Shown: piece after piece, positions 36,238-45,496 of the stretch
Numbering within the stretch: position 1 is the first letter of the stretch
Layout of the letters: every line of letters starts with the position of its first letter
Assembly (NCBI GenBank): GCA_944321965.1
Contig: CALUNH010000018.1
Span: forward strand, 1-46,304
Direction: 5' to 3'
From: an uncultured Alistipes sp.
GTDB lineage: Bacteria; Bacteroidota; Bacteroidia; Bacteroidales; Rikenellaceae
Length of the DNA: 46,304 nt
The notes under the pieces: generated by a model
Databases searched by the model: none
Told to the model about the DNA's origin: nothing
Seen by the model: the letters and a program-made list of their open reading frames with translations, nothing else
Position numbers and translations under genes: made by a program

Positions 36238-37866
36238 ATGAACCGATCTTTGTTTTTGCCGCTGGCGGCTTTTTCCCTTTTGTTGTCCTTTTCGATGGAT
36301 GCTTCGGAAAAGGGCGACGTGATGCCTGCACATGATTCACATGCCGGGGAGGAACGGCACAGTGTGCTCGAACCCGTTTATGAATACATGCAACTGATTC
36401 CGGCCTCGCATCTTCAGACCGATCGGACCGCCATATATCCCCGGATCAAGAAGATGGCGGATGGTCGTTACATCCTCTTTTGTCAGGGAGGTCAGATCGC
36501 TTCCCGGATCTATTGCTATACGAGCGATGATCTGAAAAACTGGAGCAAGGGCCGGTTGTTGTTTGAACCCCGGGAAATCGAGACGTCGAAAGGCCCCGAC
36601 ATGCGTTGTTATTCGACGGCCGATGCCGTTGTACTTGCCAACGGCGATTTGTTGGTCGTCTGTTCATTCCGGGCCTCGGCCGGATATAAATACGGCATCG
36701 GATGCGGAATTGTCCTGAAGCGCAGCCGGGATCACGGCCGAACCTGGTCCGACGAGCAGGTGATCTTCGAAGGTACCAACTGGGAACCGTATCTGCTGCA
36801 GTTGCCGGATGGCCGTGTGCAATGTTATTTTACCGATTGCCACCCGGCTACCCGCAACTCCGGGACATCGGTCATAACCTCTGCGGATAATGGCCATACC
36901 TGGGAGAATCATATGCGTGTTTGCCGCCAATACAAATACGACGACGGGGGCGTGGCGATTTTTACGGATCAGATGCCCTGCTTCCGGCTCTTGAAGGACG
37001 GAACGACGCTTTTCGGATTTCTGGAGGCCCGGCTCGAACCGGAAGGCCCTTCCGGGAAGAGCGTTTATAGGATGTCGGTTGTCCGGAATCGGGGTTTTGA
37101 CTGGCAGCCACTTGGCGAGGAGAGTGCCGGACCTGCGGATCGTGAGACGAATGTCGTTGAAGGATGTGCCGGCTATGTGTCGGTTTTCCCGTCGGGCGAA
37201 ACGCTGGTATCCTGTAATATCGATCGGATTTTCAGTTTGAAGATCGGAGACTGCGAGGGCCGTCGTTTCAACGGGCGGGCCTGGGATCGGGATTGGTTCC
37301 AGCCCTTTGCCGGGAAGGGATTCTGGGGAAGTCTGGAGCCTTTGGACGCTCATCGGGTCATTGGTGCGATGCATTGTGATGCCGGGATTCAACTTGGTGT
37401 GTTTTACCTTAATCATCGTATTGATGCGCCGCACGTAAATACTTTGTCTGACGGGAATATGCTGGATTGGAAGAGTCGTCACTCGCTGTTTATCGGAGGA
37501 GATTCGCCGTCCTGTGCTTTCTTCCGGGCCAGCCACGATGATTCGTTTTTCTATCTGTATGTGGATTACAAGGCGTGTTCGGATGATTTTTCGATCGATA
37601 TGAAGCTGGATGCGCTTCCGTTGACGATCAAAGCGTCGGGGTTGACCGGTTCGAGAGAGGGCGTCAAATGGGTTGAGGAGCCGCTTTCGGGGCCTGAAGA
37701 CCAGAACCGACATTTGAAAATAGCGATTCCCTTATCGCTGCTGGGGATTCATTCAGGAGATGAACTCCGGTTCAATGCGACTTTGCAGGATCAGAATGTC
37801 CGGGATACTTTTACTTTTGCCGATCCGTCCGATTCGGATACATGGATGAGGATCCGATTGCGATAA
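36238..37866 (+). CDS. sialidase-fold protein with C-terminal CBM9-like module, paralogue of the gene at 29024
   Basis: A 542-residue exported protein with a signal peptide (MNRSLFLPLAAFSLLLSF...). It repeats the plan of the gene at 29024: TAIYPRIKKMADGRYIL, Asp-box SRDHGRTW and SADNGHTW, and shared WEPYLLQLPDG, CYFTDCHP..NSGTS and IFTDQMPCF segments. A CBM9-like module follows (FRASHDDSFFYLYVDY). It lacks the lipobox and Pro-rich linker of its paralogue, so it is probably periplasmic. The start at 36238 gives a proper signal peptide. It is the last gene of the PUL operon, followed by a terminator. Confidence 0.75.
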   Translation: MNRSLFLPLAAFSLLLSFSMDASEKGDVMPAHDSHAGEERHSVLEPVYEYMQLIPASHLQTDRTAIYPRIKKMADGRYILFCQGGQIASRIYCYTSDDLKNWSKGRLLFEPREIETSKGPDMRCYSTADAVVLANGDLLVVCSFRASAGYKYGIGCGIVLKRSRDHGRTWSDEQVIFEGTNWEPYLLQLPDGRVQCYFTDCHPATRNSGTSVITSADNGHTWENHMRVCRQYKYDDGGVAIFTDQMPCFRLLKDGTTLFGFLEARLEPEGPSGKSVYRMSVVRNRGFDWQPLGEESAGPADRETNVVEGCAGYVSVFPSGETLVSCNIDRIFSLKIGDCEGRRFNGRAWDRDWFQPFAGKGFWGSLEPLDAHRVIGAMHCDAGIQLGVFYLNHRIDAPHVNTLSDGNMLDWKSRHSLFIGGDSPSCAFFRASHDDSFFYLYVDYKACSDDFSIDMKLDALPLTIKASGLTGSREGVKWVEEPLSGPEDQNRHLKIAIPLSLLGIHSGDELRFNATLQDQNVRDTFTFADPSDSDTWMRIRLR

Positions 37867-37933
37867 TCCGTTGTAGTTTCGGCCTTTCGGGAAGATGGAT
37901 CCGACCCTCCTCTGTTTTGTACTTGCGAATAAC

Positions 37934-37970
37934 GACCGCTGCAGAAATCTGCTTCTGCGGCGGTCTTTGT
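37934..37970 (+). terminator. terminator at the end of the PUL
   Basis: A 13-bp stem (37934-37946 with 37953-37965, one G.U) with a 6-nt loop, followed by TTTGTCTT. Confidence 0.8.
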
Positions 37971-38049
37971 CTTCAAGATTGAACTTTGGACGTTGGTTGA
38001 CCGTCATCAAAAATCCCTGTCAACCTGAATAGAACGGGAGCCTTCCGTT

Positions 38050-38397
38050 TTGAATCGGCGGCGTGTTTTCGCAAGGTTTGCTTCGGGCGGTATGATCTCG
38101 ACCCAGAGCAAGAGTTCGAATCTGCTCTTCCGTTTTACGGTACATACGACCGACAGCAAGGCCAATGTCAATTATGGCAATCTGTCGCTGAAGAATGATG
38201 ACGGTACGGCCAAAGTGTTCAATTCCCTGAATGTCGGAGGTATTGCTTTGCCGTTCGACGATCCCTGCCCGACGCCGTGGACCGGCCCGATGCCCCGCCC
38301 GGTCGGCTACTATACGCTCGATGACAGCGGCGCTCCCGATCAGTTTACGACCTGGGGCGATATTCCGGTCCCGACGACCCTGACGGAGATTTATTGA
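38050..38397 (+). pseudogene. C-terminal fragment of an unidentified exported protein
   Basis: The frame runs from a TGA at 38026 to TGA 38395-38397, but the first ATG is at 38092, leaving 101 residues without signal peptide or promoter. The sequence (LLFRFTVHTTDSKANVNYGNLSL ... TWTGPMP-like Pro-rich end) reads as the tail of a larger beta-rich secreted protein. It sits where the DNA changes from the lower-GC PUL to high GC, so it is probably the remnant of a gene whose 5' part was lost. The parent family is not recognised. Confidence 0.55.
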
Positions 38398-38415
38398 CCT
38401 TTGACGCGCTGAAAC

Positions 38416-40353
38416 ATGAAGAGACTGTTAGGCATCCTGTTGCTGTTGGCGGCGGTCCTTCCGCTTCGGGCGCAGGAGAACCTGAAATATCGGATCGTTC
38501 CGGTGGGTTCATCCCAGTGGATGAACCCCCGGCTCACCGAGGAGGTACACGAACAGATCGACCGCATCGCGGATGACGGCTACAACGTCATTTCGATCGG
38601 AACGTTCTATTTCCTGCCGATGTATATCATCGACTACAGCGATTCGCCCTATCCCGAGGCGGTCCAGTATACCCGCGAGAAGGTGGCGCAGAATCTGGAG
38701 ACCCTGCGCGACAATATCGCCTATGCCAAGGCGCAGGGGATCCGTTATGTGGTGACGCGCTCCTATTCGCACTATGCGCCCTACAACTTCTGGATGGCGC
38801 ACCAGGCGGAGCTCAATCCCGACGGCGTGTTCGATGAGCTGCTGCTCAAGGCGCATCAGAACGACATGTACCGCAAGGCCGTGGCAGGGAAATCGCCCAA
38901 CTGCGTTCCGCAGCAGCAGTGGACCAATCCGGTTTTCCGGGACTTTTTCCTCTGGTCGACGGAGCGGGCGCTGGAGCTGCTGCCCGAGGTGGACGGTTTC
39001 CTGAATGCCTACGCCGAGGCGGCCTGGACCTACGATGTGGAGAAGGTCCGCACGAATACGTGGCGTTCGTGGAAGGATTGTGTCGACTATGAGAAGACGG
39101 ACAGTTGTTTCGTCGACTACTCGAACCGCCTGGCCCGGATGCTGGAGCAGAAACGCGGAGACGGCTATTTCTTCGGAATGCGCGACTGGTATGTGAAGCC
39201 CGAGGTGATGCAGCGTCTGGACATTCCGCGCGAGAAACTGATCTTCTCGGTCAAGTATGCCGGTTACGACCAGCCGCTGGTCAACTATCCGTTGTGGGGG
39301 AAAGAGATGCTCGACGACGGTTACGGGGTGGCCTTGGACCTGCACATGTACGATGCCGAGTATCCCCATCCGGTCTATTGGTACGACAATCAGATCGTCA
39401 ACCGGATCTTCGAAAATATCTATGCGGGCGGCTTCACCGGAATCGTCTATCAGGACTACACGTTGCGGGGCGAGGATACGGCCGACAATCCCGTGCGGCG
39501 CCTGACGCAGCTTACCGTGGCCGGGGCCATGAACCGCAAACCCTGGAGCGATGCCGATGCGGAGGCCTATCTGGCCAAGAGTTATCGCAAGGCTGCACCT
39601 TACGTGCTGGAGTCGCTCAAAGCCGTGGGTCATGCCCAGGAGCAGTTCATCAAGCTGATGCCGGCGTGGTTCTGGCGCGGGGACGGGCTGCCGGTCGGCG
39701 GTCTGCAACCGTTGCAGTTCTGGCAGATGTTCGACAATCCCGAGGCGCCGGCCGGGATGGCCTTCGTCCGTCAGGAGGTGGTCGGGGTGCCCGAGTATGC
39801 CGAGGCCTGGCGCACGGGAAAACGCTCGGACGAGGAGCTTTCCGGGAAATACCATGCGCAGAAACGCCTGACGCCCCTGGATGTGCTGCAGGAGATGAAG
39901 ACGTGTGCCGACCGGGCCGTGGCTGCGGCCGAGAAGGCCCGGGCCGCGGCTCCGAAAAATGCGCCCTATCTGGACGACATCGTGGCGAGCGCCTACCTGC
40001 ACCGCACGCTTTGCGAGCGGAATGCGGCGCTGGTCGAAGCCGCCCTGCTCTTCTACAAGAGCGGCTATGTCTACAACGGCAAGTATGAGCCTTCGCGCGA
40101 ACGCCCCTATGCGGACGGTCCCGAATACGGTGCCGAATGTATCGCGGCCCTCGAACGCTACATCCAGCGGGATTATCTCATGCGGCGGATCATGCTCGAC
40201 TACGCTCCGCGGCGCCGGACGCTGCGCCATGCCAATACCTACAGCGCGGAGAAGAAGATCGCCTATGTGCTGAAACGCAAGATCGATACGGAGGACCACA
40301 CCGCCGGGGAGTTCGAGACCCTGCGTCTGCAGATCGAAGGCAAAAAGAAATAG
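38416..40353 (+). CDS. secreted TIM-barrel-like putative glycoside hydrolase, family not recognised
   Basis: A 645-residue exported protein (signal peptide to about residue 19, LPLRA-Q). The first 380 residues look like a (beta/alpha)8 barrel: DRIADDGYNVISIGTFYF, AYAKAQGIRYVVTRSYSHYAP, VDGFLNAYAEAAWTYDVEK (acidic residues after a strand), KLIFSVKYAG, GVALDLHMYDAE, FTGIVYQDYTLRGED. A helical C-terminal region follows (about 385-645). Organisation recalls glucuronidase-type barrels (GH67/GH115-like), but I cannot assign it. High GC like the next genes; first complete gene of the pectin-type cluster. Confidence 0.6.
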   Translation: MKRLLGILLLLAAVLPLRAQENLKYRIVPVGSSQWMNPRLTEEVHEQIDRIADDGYNVISIGTFYFLPMYIIDYSDSPYPEAVQYTREKVAQNLETLRDNIAYAKAQGIRYVVTRSYSHYAPYNFWMAHQAELNPDGVFDELLLKAHQNDMYRKAVAGKSPNCVPQQQWTNPVFRDFFLWSTERALELLPEVDGFLNAYAEAAWTYDVEKVRTNTWRSWKDCVDYEKTDSCFVDYSNRLARMLEQKRGDGYFFGMRDWYVKPEVMQRLDIPREKLIFSVKYAGYDQPLVNYPLWGKEMLDDGYGVALDLHMYDAEYPHPVYWYDNQIVNRIFENIYAGGFTGIVYQDYTLRGEDTADNPVRRLTQLTVAGAMNRKPWSDADAEAYLAKSYRKAAPYVLESLKAVGHAQEQFIKLMPAWFWRGDGLPVGGLQPLQFWQMFDNPEAPAGMAFVRQEVVGVPEYAEAWRTGKRSDEELSGKYHAQKRLTPLDVLQEMKTCADRAVAAAEKARAAAPKNAPYLDDIVASAYLHRTLCERNAALVEAALLFYKSGYVYNGKYEPSRERPYADGPEYGAECIAALERYIQRDYLMRRIMLDYAPRRRTLRHANTYSAEKKIAYVLKRKIDTEDHTAGEFETLRLQIEGKKK

Positions 40354-40437
40354 ACGGGTCCCCGCGTCCGTATTCCGGGAGTGCGGGATGCTCGGAAAAC
40401 GTTTGTGTCACAGAAAAACTGTTTGGAAAAGATACCG

Positions 40438-42344
40438 ATGAAAAAATGGATACTGACCGGCTGTCTGCTTGCAGCCGCAACGGTTACGGAGGCCGATACG
40501 CGCCTGATTTCGCGCCTTGACGTGTTCGACGTCTGGCAGTTCAACTACAACATTTCACACTGGCTGGAGCAGGGCAATTTGCGCTGCGGGGCCTCGATGT
40601 ACGGGGAGGAGCCCGTCGTAATCACCGAACTTGCTCCCGAACTCGAAGGGGCCGACTGGATTCAGACGGCCTACGGTTCGAAACGCTTCGACCGGGGCGA
40701 CATCGCCTGCTTCGAGGCCAAGGCCGATGCCGAGGTCCTCGTGGCCCACAACGACGCCATCGAACACAAGCCCGCCTGGCTCGACTCCTTCATCCGGACC
40801 GATTACCGGCTGATGAACGATCGGGGCGAGCGTTTCACCTTCTACCGCCGTCCGTATCGGTGCGGGGAGCGGGTCACGTTGGGCGAGAACGGCAGCAGCG
40901 AGCACGGCATGTATCTCGTGGCACTCCGCCCCCTGGGGGCGTGGCCCGAGGTGCAGGCTCCGCAGGGGTTCGTCATCGACGCAGCGGAGGCCGGAGCTGT
41001 CGGAGACGGCAAGACGGTCAATACCGCCGCCCTGCAGGCTGCCATCGACCGCTGCAGCGCCCGTAAGGGGGGGGCACGGTGTGGATTCGTGACGGGATTT
41101 TCGTGACGGGAACCCTGCGGCTCAAGTCGGACGTGACGCTTCGCGTCGAGGCGGGCGCCATCCTCCGCGGATCGGTCGACCATGCCGATTTCCCGCCCAT
41201 CCGCTGCTCGCTGCCCTCCTATCGGGGCAAGGAGGATTTCCAGCTCCTCTATGCCGAGAAGGCCTCGAACATCACGATCTGCGGCGGCGGGATCATCGAC
41301 GGCTACTCGCTCTTCGAGGGGTATCCCTGGCGGGGCCGCAACAACGAACACGAACGCCCGCGCCTGATCCGCATGGTCGAGTGCGACGGGGTGACCCTCT
41401 CGGGGGTTACGCTGGCCCGGAGCGCCAACTGGACCCAGTATTACGAATCGTGCCGGAACCTGAAGGTCGAGAACCTGACGGTCCGCTGCTATACGGGAAC
41501 GAACAACCAGGACGGTATCGACCTGAGCGGCTGCAGCAACGTCACGGTGCGCAATTTTCTGTGCAGCTGCGGCGACGACGTGATCTGCCTGAAGGCGCTG
41601 TCGCTGACCCCGGCGGAAAACATCTTCGTCGAGGATGTCCGCTCGCGCTATGCGAACTGCAACCTGGTGAAGATCGGAACCGAGACCCACGGCGAGATCC
41701 GCAACGTCCATGTCCGCAACGTGGAGGGATGGACGCGCTATTCGCTGGCCATTGAGGCAGTCGACGGTTCGGTGATCGACGGCGTGACCTACGAGGATGT
41801 GCGGATGAGCCACTGCGCCTCGCCGTTCGTCGTGCGCCTGGGGAACCGCGGCCGGACCTTCGAGGGCGGCCCCAATCCCGCACCGGTCGGAGCCATCCGG
41901 AACGTCACGCTGCGCAATATCCGCAACACGGGGATCGGCTGGGTCGAGGTGAAGGGCGGACCCGGGGTCGGAACGGCCATCGGCGGACTGAAGGGTCATC
42001 CGGTTGAGAATGTGCTGATCGAGGATTGCGACCTGCTGCTCTTCGGCTCCATCAACGAACCGCAGATGATCTACCGCGACGTTCCCGAGAACGAGAAGAA
42101 ATACCCCGAATTCGATTGCTACGGCACGTGCCCCGCCTACGGGCTTTACTTCCGCCATGTCGACGGGCTGAAGGTCCGCAACGTGCGGCTGCGGCTGGCC
42201 AACAACGATGTCCGACCGGCCGTCGTGATGGATGACGTGAAAAACTATTCCGTGGAGGGAATCGACTACGAACGTTGCTCGCGGACCGAACCCTACGGGA
42301 TGTGGCACCAGCAGGACGGTGAGATCCGGGACACCCGGAAATAG
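40438..42344 (+). pseudogene. GH28 polygalacturonase-type gene interrupted by a frameshift
   Basis: The first part (40438-41106) encodes a signal peptide, a beta-rich N-terminal domain (residues about 20-175) and the start of the pectate beta-helix (FVIDAAEAGAVGDGKTVNTAALQAAID). At a run of eight G (41067-41074) the frame is lost. The rest of the helix continues in the next frame (from about 41079 to 42344): GGTVWIRDGIFVTGTL, then catalytic NNQDGIDLSG near 41503-41526, CGDDVICLK near 41568-41590 and GTETHGEIRN. GGGTV is the usual family sequence here, and nine G would restore it. GH28 enzymes cut galacturonan or rhamnogalacturonan. The lesion may be real, phase-variable, or an assembly error. 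Confidence 0.85.
41067..41074 (+). repeat. G8 homopolymer at the GH28 frameshift
   Basis: Eight consecutive G exactly where the reading frame breaks. Nine G would give the conserved Gly-Gly-Gly-Thr-Val and an intact gene of about 636 codons. Confidence 0.9.
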
Positions 42345-42371
42345 AGGAATCCCGTCAGGTGTGTTTTGGGA

Positions 42372-42409
42372 GGGAAGGCCTGGGCGAAAGTCCGGTCCTT
42401 CCCGTTTTT
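42372..42409 (+). terminator. terminator after the GH28 gene
   Basis: A 7-bp GC-rich outer stem (42372-42378 with 42397-42403) with extra interrupted pairing inside, followed by GTTTTT. Confidence 0.75.
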
Positions 42410-42445
42410 AGGAATCGCTGAGGATGTAAAAAGTGGATTGCGTTT

Positions 42446-43849
42446 ATGAAAAAATTGCTTTGCCTGTGTTTGCTGTGGCTGCCTGTGATGCTCGCGGCCC
42501 GGGAATATGCCCCTTATGAGGCGTTGACGCTCGATTTGCGGACGCCGGTCCGGCAGTGCCGGTTGACGCCGCTGCTTCTCGGGGACGGGAAGCCCGGTTT
42601 TGTAACGGTCTTCTCCGCGGAGAAGAGCATCGATCCCTACGAAGGGAGTTTCACCTTCCCGAAGGATACGCCGAAGATCGCCGTTTTCGACGGCGAGGGC
42701 CGCGAACTGTGGCGTCGGGAACTGCCCTGTACCATTCCGGGGGTGTGGTTCATGCCGCTCCTGCCGATGGATATGGACGGCGACGGGTGCGACGAAATCT
42801 ATTATGTGGCCAATACCTGCGAACGCCCCTTCGATTACAGCGGGTTCCGGCTCGAACGGGCCGATGCCCGCACGGGCGAAGTGACCGGTTCGTGGCGTTG
42901 GACGGCGCCGTCGCACAACCAGGCGAACAGCTACAAATGGCGTTTCCTGCTGATCGGCGGACATGCCGATGACGGGAGCCCGGTTCTGGTGACGGTGCAG
43001 GGAACCTATAAGGATATCCGGATGCAGGCATGGAATGCCGACATGAGCTGCCGCTGGAAGGTCGAGATCCCCGATGACGGACACGGCGCCCGGGGCAGCC
43101 ATTCGACACCGATCATCGATCTGTACCGCGACGGCCGCGAACAGTTCCTCTACGGCGAGCGTTGCTTTTCGTTCGATACGGGCAAACAGCTCTTCATCCT
43201 CGACGGGGATGTCTGGAACGAACATTCCGATCTGGTCCAGCCCTGGTGGAACGACGAGGCGGGATGCTGGTGTTTCTTTACGACCCGGGAGAAGGGCGAT
43301 GACGGAAAACTGCCCCGGGCGGTGATGTTCGACCAGTCGGGCCGCCACCTGTGGGAAATTGCCGAATGCCGGGGCCATTACCACCACGGCTGGGTCGGGA
43401 ATTTCGGCCCGCACGGCGAACGGATCGCCATGGCGGGGCGCTACCCGTTCAAGAACGAAGAACTGCCATCCGGCAGCTGTGTAGCCCGGACCTACGATGC
43501 CGTCACGGGTGAGGAGGTCGGGATCGACTTCCCGATCAAGGGAACGGTCGTCGACTTCAACGGCGACGGCATCCATGAACTCCATACCGGCGGGAAACTC
43601 TACGACCGCACGGGGCGGGTCGTGCTGACAACCGGGAAAGGGATACTCGTGGCTGCGAAAAAAGTTCTCGGCCTGCCCGGCGAACAGCTGGTCGTCGTCT
43701 CGCCCGAGGGCCGGATCGTCTTCTGGGCCGACCGGAACGCCTTCGAAACTCCCCTCCAGCAGGCCCGGTTCGATACGGCGGTCTATCGGGACAATGTACG
43801 CCTGTCGTCCGTCGGTTACGGACATCGTTTTCCCGTACTCAATTTCTGA
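42446..43849 (+). CDS. secreted beta-propeller related to rhamnogalacturonan lyases (PL11-like)
   Basis: A 467-residue exported protein (signal peptide to about residue 18). It is built of propeller-like repeats with Ca2+-binding Asp motifs DMDGDGCDEIYY and DFNGDGIHELHTGG, and aromatic loops NQANSYKWRF, HSTPIIDLYRDG and GHYHHGWVGNFG. The layout resembles rhamnogalacturonan lyases, which cleave the galacturonate-rhamnose backbone by beta-elimination, but it is shorter than typical PL11 enzymes (about 600 residues). A related propeller lyase family is possible. Position between GH28 and GH105 supports a role in rhamnogalacturonan breakdown: the lyase makes the unsaturated ends that GH105 removes. 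Confidence 0.62.
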   Translation: MKKLLCLCLLWLPVMLAAREYAPYEALTLDLRTPVRQCRLTPLLLGDGKPGFVTVFSAEKSIDPYEGSFTFPKDTPKIAVFDGEGRELWRRELPCTIPGVWFMPLLPMDMDGDGCDEIYYVANTCERPFDYSGFRLERADARTGEVTGSWRWTAPSHNQANSYKWRFLLIGGHADDGSPVLVTVQGTYKDIRMQAWNADMSCRWKVEIPDDGHGARGSHSTPIIDLYRDGREQFLYGERCFSFDTGKQLFILDGDVWNEHSDLVQPWWNDEAGCWCFFTTREKGDDGKLPRAVMFDQSGRHLWEIAECRGHYHHGWVGNFGPHGERIAMAGRYPFKNEELPSGSCVARTYDAVTGEEVGIDFPIKGTVVDFNGDGIHELHTGGKLYDRTGRVVLTTGKGILVAAKKVLGLPGEQLVVVSPEGRIVFWADRNAFETPLQQARFDTAVYRDNVRLSSVGYGHRFPVLNF

Positions 43850-43853
43850 ATCG

Positions 43854-45326
43854 ATGAAAAAGGGGCTCCTTCCGATCGTATGGTCGCTCCCGCTGCTGGT
43901 CCGGGCGGGTGAACCGATAGAGTTGGCCCGGCGTGTGGCCGACCGTGTGGTCGACCGGACCCGTTTCGATCTCGAATACCGGCTTCAGCAGGCCCCGGAT
44001 GATTTCGGATGCGTCGATTTCGGCCGCAGCATGGATCGCCCCGGTGTGGCGTATGCCTTGACGGCCCTGCGCTGCGAGGGCGATACCGAAGAGTGGTTCG
44101 AAGTGGGTTGCAGCGGCCCCGTGCGGATCACGATCGACGATTCGGTGGTCTATGAACGCGGCGTGCCGCATCCCTTCTCCGTGCATCTCGACGAAAAGAA
44201 CTTCCGCCTCCCGGAAGGATTTCATTGCCGTCTGACGAAAGGTTTGCACAAGCTCCTGGTAAAGACCCGCTACGACGGTGGAGAGCATTTCTTTCTGCTC
44301 CAATCCCGCAATTTTTCGCGTTATGCCGAACGGGGATGCCGGATCTCCTGTACGCTCGAACCCTATGCCCCGCAACTCCGCGAAGCCCGGTGGCTGGTCC
44401 TCGGCACGTTTCAGGCCCCCTTTCCCGCACCGCTCCAGCCCGACTCCCTGCTGCTGTTCCACCGCACCTATTCGGACGGTGAGTGCTCGTTGGCCTGGAA
44501 CATCCCGCCGTTGAACATCGTGTCGGCCCCGGCCATGCCCTACATCACCCGTTGCGTCGAAAGTTCCGATGCTCCGCCAAGTTACCGGCAACAGGCTCTG
44601 GAGGTGCTCGATTATCTGCGTTCCGAACAATTCCGTGTAGCGGGTGTCTTTGCCAGAAATTATACCTCTGAACCCTCGGTGTGGGCCGATGATATGTTTA
44701 TGGGTTTGCCTTACCTGGTCTATGGTTATCGGTTGACCGGAGATTTGCAACTGCTTGAAGATGCCCTGTCTCAGTTGAAGACTTTCAATCGACTGCTTTT
44801 CGACCCCGAAGCGGGGCTGTATCGGCAGGCTTGCTATCCGTCGCAACCCGATGTTCTGGTTCCGCACTGGTCCCGGGGCAACGGTTGGGCCTTGTGGGCG
44901 ACATGCGAGATTTTGGATGAGCTGCCGCACGGCAGTGCGGATTATCGCACGGTCCTGGCGCTTTACCGGGCCCATATCGACGGTTTGCTCCGTTGCCAGG
45001 ATCCCGATGGCTTCTGGCGGAACATCCTGGACTGGGAGTCCTCGGACCGGGAGTCCTCGGGTGCGGCCATTTTCGTTTATTGCATGGCCCGGGGGATCAA
45101 CCGCGGGTGGCTGCCACGCCGATACACGGCTCCTTTACAGAGAGCCTGGACCGCATTGACGACGTTTGTAACGGAGGAGGGCGATTTTACGGGCGTGAAG
45201 GGCGGCACGAACTTCAGCACCGATCCGGAGGATTACGAACGGGTGAAATTCATCGACAGCGATACGCACGGACTGCTTCCTTTTCTGTTCGCCGCCATGG
45301 AAATGGATCGGTTGTGGGGAAAATGA
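43854..45326 (+). CDS. GH105-type unsaturated rhamnogalacturonyl hydrolase with N-terminal beta-domain
   Basis: A 490-residue protein with a short signal peptide (MKKGLLPIVWSLPLLVRA). Residues about 25-225 form a beta-rich accessory domain (WFEVGCSGPVRITIDDSVVYERG). From about 240 on is an (alpha/alpha) barrel with the GH105 marks: catalytic-type Asp in SVWADDMFMGLPYL, HWSRGNGWALWATCEIL, and QDPDGFWRNILDWESS followed by SSGAAIFVYCMARGI. The enzyme would hydrolyse unsaturated galacturonyl groups left by lyases. The barrel is only about 250 residues, and the helices normally preceding the WxDDMFM segment are hard to find. It starts 4 nt after the preceding gene. Confidence 0.82.
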   Translation: MKKGLLPIVWSLPLLVRAGEPIELARRVADRVVDRTRFDLEYRLQQAPDDFGCVDFGRSMDRPGVAYALTALRCEGDTEEWFEVGCSGPVRITIDDSVVYERGVPHPFSVHLDEKNFRLPEGFHCRLTKGLHKLLVKTRYDGGEHFFLLQSRNFSRYAERGCRISCTLEPYAPQLREARWLVLGTFQAPFPAPLQPDSLLLFHRTYSDGECSLAWNIPPLNIVSAPAMPYITRCVESSDAPPSYRQQALEVLDYLRSEQFRVAGVFARNYTSEPSVWADDMFMGLPYLVYGYRLTGDLQLLEDALSQLKTFNRLLFDPEAGLYRQACYPSQPDVLVPHWSRGNGWALWATCEILDELPHGSADYRTVLALYRAHIDGLLRCQDPDGFWRNILDWESSDRESSGAAIFVYCMARGINRGWLPRRYTAPLQRAWTALTTFVTEEGDFTGVKGGTNFSTDPEDYERVKFIDSDTHGLLPFLFAAMEMDRLWGK

Positions 45327-45496
45327 TGAAACGGGTTGGCTTGGACTATATTCCAAAATTATATTGAATATCAGTTGCTTTATAACCGCCCGACAGCGTT
45401 GTATTTATATCCCGCGTATGTTTCTTGAGAAAATAAATTGTTATGGCTGATAATAGAAGCAATAACTATCAAAAGAACCTGCCAGTTTTTCATGCG

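Noticed and set aside
41079-42344. Second half of GH28 as an independent gene
   Set aside because: It starts in mid beta-helix at a GTG with no signal peptide, and the missing strands are encoded just upstream in another frame.
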